DNA of 64,000 nucleotides, taken from NCBI GenBank assembly GCA_937888365.1, contig CALBFA010000042.1, forward strand, positions 20,343 to 84,342, written 5' to 3'. Made by a program: the position numbers and the translations under genes. Positions 25,818 through 32,346 of the stretch are shown in pieces (within the stretch, counting starts at the first letter, position 1; every line of letters starts with the position of its first letter). Origin of the DNA: an uncultured Fidelibacterota bacterium (GTDB lineage Bacteria > Fidelibacterota > UBA8477 > JABMPR01). The notes below the pieces were generated by a model that saw only the letters and a list, made by a program, of their open reading frames with translations, did not search any database and was not told the DNA's origin.

Positions 25818-27503
25818 TTAATTTAAATACGGCGCTATATCGACTGTGTCAATTTGGTTCTCAGCTAAATATTCGTTCGCGTATTGTTCATGGATTCCTG
25901 ATTTTAGAAAAACTTTGAAAAGCTCATCGTCGATGTGTTGATCTTTTTGGAAAAAGCCCATGATGCGAATGGCTTCGGAAAGTGTCTTACCTTTTTTATA
26001 AGGACGATCCGCCGCTGTTAAAGCTTCAAAAATATCGGCAATTCCCATAATTCTAGCTTGAATCGACATGTCTTCTTTCTTCAACCCTCTTGGATATCCT
26101 GTACCAATCATTGTCTCATGATGTCCGCCAGCAAATTCGGGAACACGTCTTAAATTTTTAGGGAAAGGTAATTTCTCGAGCATGTCAATTGTTACAGAAA
26201 TATGCTCTTCGATTTTTTTGCGTTCTACAGGATTGAGAGTACCCTTCGCAATTTTTAAATTCGATACCCATTCTTCATCTAAGATTGAACGCGTTTTCCC
26301 ATCCCAAATGATTTGTCGTAGTGCTATCGTATCAACGCGCTGCTGCTTATCAACACTCATAAATTCGCCACCCGTATTTGTAATTTTAATGAAATCCCAA
26401 TCATCTTCTATCGCAGCTAACGCTGTTTTGTACCATTTTTCTAATGCTTGGAGTTGACTTGAGGGCTTATCTTTTAGAACAAGCTTCTTCTTCAGAAATT
26501 CGATTTCCAAATCACGCTTTAAGACTTCAAAGCGCATTTGTGCTTCGTTGATACGATCATAAATCGTTTCCAGCTTTGTGGATTTGTCAACGACATATTC
26601 GGGTGTTGTAATCTTTCCAATATCGTGTAGCCAAGAAGCGATATGTAACTCTCGCATGTCCTCATCAGAAAATTCAATATTTTCAAAAGGCTTATCTTTT
26701 GACTTGTGAACTTCTACAGCTAGCATTTTCGCTATCGTAGGAACTCGTGCACAATGACCACCTGTATATTCAGACTTTTTATCAATCGCATCCGCTATCA
26801 ATTGAATAAATGATTCCAATAAATTTTCAAGGTCTGCCACCAAGCGCATATTAGTGATGGCTACTGCTGCTTGTGAAGCCAAAGACTCAATGATTTTTTG
26901 CTTTTCAAAATCAAAAGAAATGATTTCATGACTATGGGGTTTTTGCGCATTGAGTAGCTGTAAAACGCCGATGATGTCATTTTCATGATTCCGCATTGGA
27001 ATGGTTAAAAACGATTTCGAACGATATCCATTTTTTTCATCAAAAGCTTTGGTTCCGGAAAAATCAAATTCTTTTGATTCATAAGCATCTTCTAAATTGA
27101 CGGTTTCGCCAGTCAATCCTACATAGGCGGCAATCATGTGATGGTTAGGTGTACCGTCTGGTAAATAAAGTTTTACGGGGTAAATAAAGTCAGGCATCGG
27201 TTTATCTGATATTCCACCCCAATCCACTCCCATAGAATTTGTCTTCATAATTTCAAATCTGAGACGATCGTCTTCCGAACGTAAATAAAGTGTTCCAGCA
27301 TCACAATTTGTGAGTCGCATGGACTCCATCATAATGGTATTGAGTAGTTTTGGGAGCTCTTTTGTCGCACCGAGGTTGTAACCAATTTCGGCGAGATTTT
27401 CAATTTGTGTCTGCAATTCCTTGATGTGATTCTGTACAATTTCAGGGCTTGATTGCGTTGCTTTATATAATTCGGTTTTAATTGTTAGATTCTTTTTAGC
27501 CAT
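25818..27503 (-). CDS. GAF and HD-GYP domain protein, putative cyclic-di-GMP phosphodiesterase
   Basis: Residues 30-220 form a GAF sensor domain (RSKSFLTIPMRNHENDIIGVLQLLN). The HD-GYP part starts near 225, with His250 in TGGHCARVP, His293-Asp294 in LHDIGK, and the HHE...GTGYPRGL, then ADIFEALTAADRPYKKG near the end. About 110 residues between HDIGK and the HHE motif form an insertion with coiled-coil character. The metal-site residues are complete, so hydrolysis of cyclic-di-GMP is plausible. An AAGGAGG ribosome-binding site lies just upstream of ATG. The signal sensed by GAF is unknown. Confidence 0.88.
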   Translation of the reverse strand: MAKKNLTIKTELYKATQSSPEIVQNHIKELQTQIENLAEIGYNLGATKELPKLLNTIMMESMRLTNCDAGTLYLRSEDDRLRFEIMKTNSMGVDWGGISDKPMPDFIYPVKLYLPDGTPNHHMIAAYVGLTGETVNLEDAYESKEFDFSGTKAFDEKNGYRSKSFLTIPMRNHENDIIGVLQLLNAQKPHSHEIISFDFEKQKIIESLASQAAVAITNMRLVADLENLLESFIQLIADAIDKKSEYTGGHCARVPTIAKMLAVEVHKSKDKPFENIEFSDEDMRELHIASWLHDIGKITTPEYVVDKSTKLETIYDRINEAQMRFEVLKRDLEIEFLKKKLVLKDKPSSQLQALEKWYKTALAAIEDDWDFIKITNTGGEFMSVDKQQRVDTIALRQIIWDGKTRSILDEEWVSNLKIAKGTLNPVERKKIEEHISVTIDMLEKLPFPKNLRRVPEFAGGHHETMIGTGYPRGLKKEDMSIQARIMGIADIFEALTAADRPYKKGKTLSEAIRIMGFFQKDQHIDDELFKVFLKSGIHEQYANEYLAENQIDTVDIAPYLN

Positions 27504-27657
27504 TATAGCCTCCTTGATATTACATGCAAAATATCTGAAATGGGGTAAGATTCAAAGAAGGGAAAATGTTTTTATGTCGAAAAAAAACACTGAAAACAGC
27601 AATTCAGTTTCTGATTTCATTAATGAATTAATATTTGTCACTAACTAAATAGACTCC

Positions 27658-27685
27658 TTGAAATACTATCTGAGGCTTATATATT
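27658..27685 (+). promoter_or_regulatory. Candidate promoter of RAYT gene
   Basis: TTGAAA (27658-27663) and TATATT (27680-27685) with 16-base spacing, about 45 bases upstream of the transposase ATG at 27734. Confidence 0.4.
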
Positions 27686-27733
27686 TGTCTCGCTGTAATG
27701 CAATTGAATAGGAGTGATGGCTAGAACCCAATC

Positions 27734-28315
27734 ATGAAAGTTAAAAAAGAAGAATATATTGATGGCGCTATTTTTCATTTTTATAATCGTACAGTAGAAA
27801 ACGAACTTCTTTTTCGGGAAGATCAGGATTACCTATTATTTTTACGTATTTTAAAAAAAGCTTTAAAGGCAATGCCCGTAAAACTCTATACATACTGTCT
27901 TATGCCAAATCATTTTCATTTTTTAATTCAACAAGGTCAGGGCTTGCCCGTTTTTCGACTATTTAATGCATTGCTCTCTTCGTATGTCCAAAGGTATAAT
28001 AAAAAATATAAGCGACGTGGAAGCCTAATGGGTGGTCCATTGCAGAGCAAGTATATTGAAAATAATGAGTATCTTATTAACGTAAGTCGATATATTCATT
28101 TAAATCCCTTAAAAGCGAACCTTGTATCCAAATTAGAAGATTGGAAGTATTCCAATTACAGTGAATGGATTGGAAAACGAAGGGGATCGCTTTTTAATCC
28201 TAGTTTGCTCATTGAGTATTTTGACACAGGCAAAGAATATGAAAATTCGATACAAGAATATATTAATTGGATGGCTGATGAAAAGTTTACAGACATGCTT
28301 TTTGATAGCAAATGA
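27734..28315 (+). CDS. REP-associated tyrosine transposase (RAYT, Y1_Tnp family)
   Basis: A 193-residue single-strand DNA transposase relative. The metal-binding HFH sits in CLMPNHFHFLIQ (about residues 55-66), and the nucleophilic tyrosine is in the SSYVQRYNKKYKRRG helix, followed by RYIHLNPLKANLV. These are the hallmarks of RAYT proteins, which are domesticated IS200/IS605 relatives that cut and spread REP hairpins. A 42-base hairpin repeat lies 20 bases downstream, as expected for a RAYT-REP unit. The gene is full length and not flanked by insertion-sequence ends, so it is likely a resident gene rather than an active transposon. Confidence 0.9.
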   Translation: MKVKKEEYIDGAIFHFYNRTVENELLFREDQDYLLFLRILKKALKAMPVKLYTYCLMPNHFHFLIQQGQGLPVFRLFNALLSSYVQRYNKKYKRRGSLMGGPLQSKYIENNEYLINVSRYIHLNPLKANLVSKLEDWKYSNYSEWIGKRRGSLFNPSLLIEYFDTGKEYENSIQEYINWMADEKFTDMLFDSK

Positions 28316-28335
28316 AAATTAGGAATCAAGAAATC

Positions 28336-28377
28336 ACTTGTGACAATTTTTTACGAAAGTAAAAACTTGTCACAAGT
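28336..28377. repeat. REP-like hairpin next to RAYT gene
   Basis: ACTTGTGACAA (28336-28346) pairs with TTGTCACAAGT (28367-28377), and inside it TTTTTAC pairs with GTAAAAA around a GAAA tetraloop, with one unpaired base on each side. The 18-base-pair stem starts 20 bases after the transposase stop. The right half plus seven further bases (28354-28384) is repeated exactly at 28760. The form and position fit a REP substrate of the neighbouring RAYT; a terminator function is also possible. Confidence 0.7.
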
Positions 28378-28413
28378 AAATTTGTCTTCTGCAATTTCTT
28401 TTATTAAGAAGAG

Positions 28414-28611
28414 TTAGTTTTCTCTGCTTCGTTGTACCGATTGCATTTTAATAATGCACTTCATATCCATGATGAATCCTGCGGGACTAGCTTCTTTATC
28501 GATAGATACTATTTGTATATTTTTCGCCAATTCATCTAATTCCCTTTTAATCTTACTTTCGACAGCTTTTTTTTGTGTTGATGTCTTTTCAATTTCATTT
28601 TCTTTAATCAT
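28414..28611 (-). CDS. Small hypothetical protein, 65 residues
   Basis: A short lysine/glutamate-rich reading frame on the minus strand with no recognised domain; the middle (ELAKNIQIVSIDKEA) could form a helix then a strand. AAGGA lies eight bases before the ATG, which favours real translation. It lies between the two copies of the RAYT-associated repeat. It could be a small helical or binding protein, or a chance frame. Confidence 0.42.
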   Translation of the reverse strand: MIKENEIEKTSTQKKAVESKIKRELDELAKNIQIVSIDKEASPAGFIMDMKCIIKMQSVQRSREN

Positions 28612-28759
28612 TATATGATTCCTTATTTAAAATTATGTGCAAGTGACGTCGCTTGCTATATCTCTAATAAACACTATTGACTCCGCCCTTGTCAAGGTGT
28701 CGGATGCACATAAGTTAAATAATATCAAAAGTATAGTTGATTAAACAAGTAGATGGTTG

Positions 28760-28790
28760 CGAAAGTAAAAACTTGTCACAAGTAAATTTG
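28760..28790. repeat. Second, half copy of the RAYT-associated repeat
   Basis: This 31-base stretch is identical to 28354-28384 and includes the 13-base palindrome ACTTGTCACAAGT (28770-28782). The left arm of the full hairpin is missing, so it is a half element. It ends 64 bases before the GntR-family start codon, so it could also overlap that gene's control region. Confidence 0.7.
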
Positions 28791-28819
28791 AAAAAGTTCT
28801 TGCATCTAACCCTATTGGT

Positions 28820-28839
28820 GTGTTACTTAACCAGAACAC
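28820..28839. promoter_or_regulatory. Candidate operator of the GntR-family regulator
   Basis: GTGTT (28820-28824) and AACAC (28835-28839) form an inverted repeat with a ten-base spacer, 15 bases before the regulator's ATG. YtrA-type regulators usually control their own operon from GT-rich inverted repeats in this position. Confidence 0.3.
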
Positions 28840-28854
28840 TAAAAGGGAAAAGAT

Positions 28855-29226
28855 ATGAGCTTTTCATTTAACAACAACTCACCTATTTACCAGCAGCTCT
28901 CCGATATGATGCGTCATGCCATTCTAGCGGAAGATATTCGGGAAGAAGAAGCAATCCCAAGCGTACGGCACTTATCCGTCGAATATGGTGTGAATCCACA
29001 AACCGTTTTAAAAGCGACACAAGATTTAATTCTTGAAGAGCTAATAGAAAAAAGACGCGGATTAGGAATGTTTGTAAAAAAAGGAGCCGTTAAAGTGCTG
29101 CGAGAACAACAAAAAAATGAATTTTTAAAAAAACGATTACCCGAACTGATAAAAATCGCAAAGGTTTTAGGATTCACGAGAAGTGAGCTTAATAAAGAAA
29201 TCGACCAATTATTGAAGGGGGAATGA
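28855..29226 (+). CDS. GntR family transcriptional regulator, YtrA subfamily
   Basis: A 123-residue protein with the GntR winged helix (PIYQQLSDMMRHAIL, IPSVRHLSVEYGVNPQTVLKA, ELIEKRRGLGMFVKKGA) and only a short helical tail (about 45 residues) instead of a ligand domain, which defines the YtrA group. It overlaps the ABC ATPase gene by four bases (ATGA). YtrA regulators repress their own ABC operon and respond to envelope stress or antibiotics in Firmicutes; the signal here is unknown. Confidence 0.9.
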   Translation: MSFSFNNNSPIYQQLSDMMRHAILAEDIREEEAIPSVRHLSVEYGVNPQTVLKATQDLILEELIEKRRGLGMFVKKGAVKVLREQQKNEFLKKRLPELIKIAKVLGFTRSELNKEIDQLLKGE

Positions 29227-30113
29227 TGGAAACTATTCTTCAAGTTAGAAATCTAAGTAAAAATTACGGTACATTGAGAGCACTTGAGAACATAAATCTT
29301 GATGTGAAACCAGGGCGAATTGTAGGACTTATTGGGCCAAACGGTGCAGGGAAAACAACTTTCTTAAAAGCCATCACGGGACAAATTGCGTTTGAAGGTG
29401 ATGTCTCTGTCCTTGGATTTTCGCCTGTTACCCACAGAGAAAATGTCATGGAGAAAACAGGGATTATACATGATATACCTGTTCTACCACCATGGATGCT
29501 AGTGAAAGAAGTTTTGAATTTTTTGTCAAAAGCACACCCTGCGTTTAATATTGAAATTGCCAAGAAATATCTCGAAAAAACGGATGTAAAACTCAATCAA
29601 AAAATTAAAAACTTATCTAAAGGGATGAAAACACAACTCCATTTGGCGACGGTTTTAGTCACTGATACCAGCTTCCTTGTCCTCGATGAACCAACACATG
29701 GGCTAGATATTCTATTTAGAAAACAATTCTATAATTCAATTTTGGAAGACTATTTTGAAAGCGAGAAATCGATTATTATCTCAACACATCAAATTGAAGA
29801 GGTAGAGCATATTTTAACAGATGTCATTTTTATTAAACACGGGAAAATTCTTCTTAACTCAACGATGGAAAATTTAAAAGATACGTTTATTCATATTATG
29901 GTTGGGCCGAATGATCGAGACACCGTGCTGAAGTACAAAACAATGGGGGAAATGAAGATTCTGGGTCGATATTTATTCCTAGTTCAACTCGAAAAGGCTT
30001 CACAAAAAGACGAACTTGAAAAGCTAGGAGAGGTCAACACGCCAAGCGTTGCAGACGTTTTTGTTGCGCTTATGGATGGACAATATTCTGGGTCTTATGG
30101 AGGTGCATCATGA
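29223..30113 (+). CDS. ABC transporter ATP-binding protein (YtrB-like)
   Basis: A 296-residue single ATPase: Walker A GPNGAGKTT, signature LSKGMKTQLHLA (Lys in place of the usual second Gly), Walker B FLVLDEPTHGLD and STHQIEE. The C-terminal 70 residues form the small domain common in ABC-2 exporters. It couples to the next gene (overlap ATGA at 30110) and lies in the GntR-controlled operon. Substrate unknown; drug, peptide or lipid export are possible. Confidence 0.9.
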   Translation: MMETILQVRNLSKNYGTLRALENINLDVKPGRIVGLIGPNGAGKTTFLKAITGQIAFEGDVSVLGFSPVTHRENVMEKTGIIHDIPVLPPWMLVKEVLNFLSKAHPAFNIEIAKKYLEKTDVKLNQKIKNLSKGMKTQLHLATVLVTDTSFLVLDEPTHGLDILFRKQFYNSILEDYFESEKSIIISTHQIEEVEHILTDVIFIKHGKILLNSTMENLKDTFIHIMVGPNDRDTVLKYKTMGEMKILGRYLFLVQLEKASQKDELEKLGEVNTPSVADVFVALMDGQYSGSYGGAS

Positions 30114-31114
30114 GAACATTAGGCGTTTTTATTAAAAGGGAATGGATGGAGTGGAGGCGTCTTGTTTTAGGTGCCATGCTTGTCGCTATTTTTCTGTTTT
30201 CCCTAGGATTGCTTCAAATAAACCGAGGTATTGCCCATTTAAATGAAAAATTTGGAGACAGGAAATCTATCGACTTAGATGGTTTTAATTTTAATGATTT
30301 TAACATGGATGGCGTTGAAATTCATATTGATGATGAAAATTATAGCATAGAATTTAAAAACGAGGGTGAAATAGACGGACTTGAGCGTGGCATTGAAGGT
30401 TTGGCAATTGCTTATGGGATTATGCTACTTATTGGTTTCTCTCTATTCTTTGGACTATCTATGTTTATTGGGATGTTCTATTTTTCTGATTCGATTTATA
30501 AGGAAAGAAGTGATAATTCGACGTTATTTTATCGAAGTTTACCTGTGAATGACCATGTCATTATTTTATCAAAAATTCTATCAGGAGCTTTGGGTGTCTT
30601 GATCGTAAGCCTAGGCCTTGGCTTTATCTATTTTGTATTTACTCAATTGACTATTTTTATGATAGGAGCGCCACTCTCATCCCTAGCCCAAGACGTATTA
30701 AATCGCTTTGCACACCTTGATTTCTTTGTGGATTTAGCGACTATCGAACTATTGATGTTAGTGTGGCTTCTACCCGTTGCATTATTTTTTATGCTCATTT
30801 CATCTGTCGTAAAAAGTCGCCCATTGTTTATCGCCACAGGAGCCCCCATCTTATTCATGATTGCTTGGCAAATTATTGTAGGCGATACGACGCTAATTAA
30901 GCCAATATTCAAAGTTGCGAGCGAAATAGCGCAGGTCATTCAAGGTGAGTGGACGGCAAAACCAGGGATGTTTGGATTTTCGAATGATGTTGAGCTTTTA
31001 GGGGATTTTACGAAATATCTCTTTTCGTTACGATCGGCGATTTCGCTCCTCGTGTCAGGCGCATTTTATTACGGTATTGTATCCTTCTATCGTAAAAATA
31101 TACCAACAAGCTAG
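30110..31114 (+). CDS. ABC-2 type transporter permease
   Basis: A 334-residue permease. The first helix follows the basic start (IKREWMEWRR). A roughly 60-residue extracytoplasmic loop rich in Asp and Gly follows (GDRKSIDLDGFNFNDFNMDG, about 45-64), then a helix near 98-125, and three or more helices to the C-terminus, giving about six in total. It pairs with the ATPase encoded directly upstream as the membrane part of the exporter. The acidic asparagine-aspartate loop could bind metal ions; this is inference. Confidence 0.85.
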   Translation: MRTLGVFIKREWMEWRRLVLGAMLVAIFLFSLGLLQINRGIAHLNEKFGDRKSIDLDGFNFNDFNMDGVEIHIDDENYSIEFKNEGEIDGLERGIEGLAIAYGIMLLIGFSLFFGLSMFIGMFYFSDSIYKERSDNSTLFYRSLPVNDHVIILSKILSGALGVLIVSLGLGFIYFVFTQLTIFMIGAPLSSLAQDVLNRFAHLDFFVDLATIELLMLVWLLPVALFFMLISSVVKSRPLFIATGAPILFMIAWQIIVGDTTLIKPIFKVASEIAQVIQGEWTAKPGMFGFSNDVELLGDFTKYLFSLRSAISLLVSGAFYYGIVSFYRKNIPTS

Positions 31115-31135
31115 AATCATTTGAGGAATAAAAAG

Positions 31136-31231
31136 ATGGCCTCGTTGACACCATTCAGTATAAATTATGAAAACGACACGCTGTTCATGACAACAGTCCC
31201 TGTCAGCAAGAAAAAGGAGCAAATATGTTAA
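31136..31231 (+). CDS. Possible 31-residue small protein upstream of secreted protein gene
   Basis: ATG 31136 is preceded by GAGGAA at a good distance and is followed by 31 codons, ending with TAA that overlaps the start of the next gene. The peptide has no recognised feature. It could be a translational coupler or leader, or a chance frame. Confidence 0.3.
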   Translation: MASLTPFSINYENDTLFMTTVPVSKKKEQIC

Positions 31232-31965
31232 AATCTATGCTAATATTATTTGTAGGAATCTCAAGTTTTACATTCGCCAATGACGAAATTCATGTCAGTG
31301 AACTTTACAAGTTCAAAGTGCCTGTAATTGGCAAAATCGAAGTTAAGCAAAACTCAATTTTAAATAATTGCTACTTATCCGACGATATTCAATTAGATGC
31401 CAAGACGCTGCTTATTATCGATATTTCAGCCCATTATTCACAAGTATTTGATAATTGTAATCGTGTTAAATACGAATGGAATGAAACGGATGAGCGGTAT
31501 GAAACCATATCGTATGATTCACTCGATCATGATAAAGATATCAATATGGATGATGATTTATCAAAATTAAGGATCGAGAAAGAAAGAGTCTCAAAAAGGA
31601 CAGATGTGAACGATTTTCAATGTGATGTATATTTGACAAAAGTTTTTGATGGCGACGAACTGATTGCAGAACTACGTGAATCTTATTCGAAAAAAGTAAA
31701 AAATCTTAATAAATTACACGAGTTTAGAAAGGATTCAGGTCTCATTTCTCCTCTCGAATTTTTAAGCGTCTTAGAAGATGAGTTTATGAAGAAAATTGAA
31801 TCCTTCTCTGTAAAAAGTAGCGGCATTTTAATTAAAAGCGATATAAAGTTTTTTGATTCAGACGGAGACGAGATAGTCACTTTTTCTTATGAAGTTTTAA
31901 TGGCTGAAAAGAAGAGTGGAACCTCAGACGTATTCAAAAGCTTGCCTGAAAATCTGGGCTATTGA
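31225..31965 (+). CDS. Secreted protein of unknown function
   Basis: A 246-residue protein with a signal peptide (about residues 1-18, ending TFA-ND). The mature part is strongly charged, with an aspartate-rich segment (SLDHDKDINMDDDLS) and three scattered cysteines (NNC, DNC, QC). No known domain recognised. AAAAGGAG lies just before the ATG. It follows the GntR/ABC operon and may be its last member. Confidence 0.65.
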   Translation: MLKSMLILFVGISSFTFANDEIHVSELYKFKVPVIGKIEVKQNSILNNCYLSDDIQLDAKTLLIIDISAHYSQVFDNCNRVKYEWNETDERYETISYDSLDHDKDINMDDDLSKLRIEKERVSKRTDVNDFQCDVYLTKVFDGDELIAELRESYSKKVKNLNKLHEFRKDSGLISPLEFLSVLEDEFMKKIESFSVKSSGILIKSDIKFFDSDGDEIVTFSYEVLMAEKKSGTSDVFKSLPENLGY

Positions 31966-32335
31966 GTATCTTTTGTCAAGAAATAGTAAGCTTTCTAACT
32001 ATATCAAACTCATATAGTCTATATCAAATTGACCTCATATTTGCGAAGCTATAATTTTGAATCAGTGCAAAATTGGAGAGGATTAGGGGATCATGTCTTT
32101 ATGGGTAATAAATATATAACAAAATGATATTAAGAAAATCGAATTGTAAATATGGATAAAGAGCTGATAATTAAGCAGATAAGCCTGAAATAATGCAAAT
32201 AATATCGATTTGTTATTTATTAGATGTAGTTGAATAGAGGTCAAATGATAAAAATGTGTGTGAAGCAGAAAATGATGAAGAAATATTGGCATACAGATTG
32301 TGTAAAGTTATGCGGAAAGAGAAAGGAAGAACTGG
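31966..32335. other. AT-rich intergenic region upstream of sppA-like gene
   Basis: 370 bases without a convincing long gene. Contents: the promoter-like pair at 32029-32055; an eight-codon frame at 32094-32120 with GGAGAGG upstream; and the start of a 33-codon frame at 32245. The minus-strand frame here is low-complexity and not credible. A leader RNA of about 270 bases would separate the promoter from the ATG at 32336. Confidence 0.4.
32029..32055 (+). promoter_or_regulatory. Candidate sigma70-type promoter
   Basis: TTGACC (32029-32034) and a perfect TATAAT (32050-32055) are separated by 15 bases, two short of the optimum. Transcription would start about 275 bases before the sppA-like ATG. 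Confidence 0.4.
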
Positions 32336-32346
32336 ATGTTGTATAG
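32245..32346 (+). CDS. Possible 33-residue small protein overlapping sppA-like start
   Basis: ATG 32245 follows AGAGG at five-base distance and runs 33 codons to TAG 32346, overlapping the next gene by eleven bases. The peptide is basic with three cysteines (MCV, DC, LCG). It may couple translation to the sppA-like gene; it could also be a chance frame. Confidence 0.22.
   Translation: MIKMCVKQKMMKKYWHTDCVKLCGKRKEELDVV

Noticed and set aside
27734..28315. Active insertion sequence
   Set aside because: The gene is of the RAYT type, single copy here and without IS200/IS605 partner TnpB or terminal structures at both ends.
32083..32292. Minus-strand 69-residue frame in the AT-rich gap before sppA
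   Set aside because: Low-complexity composition (mostly Phe, Leu, Ile, His, Tyr) typical of AT-rich noncoding DNA.
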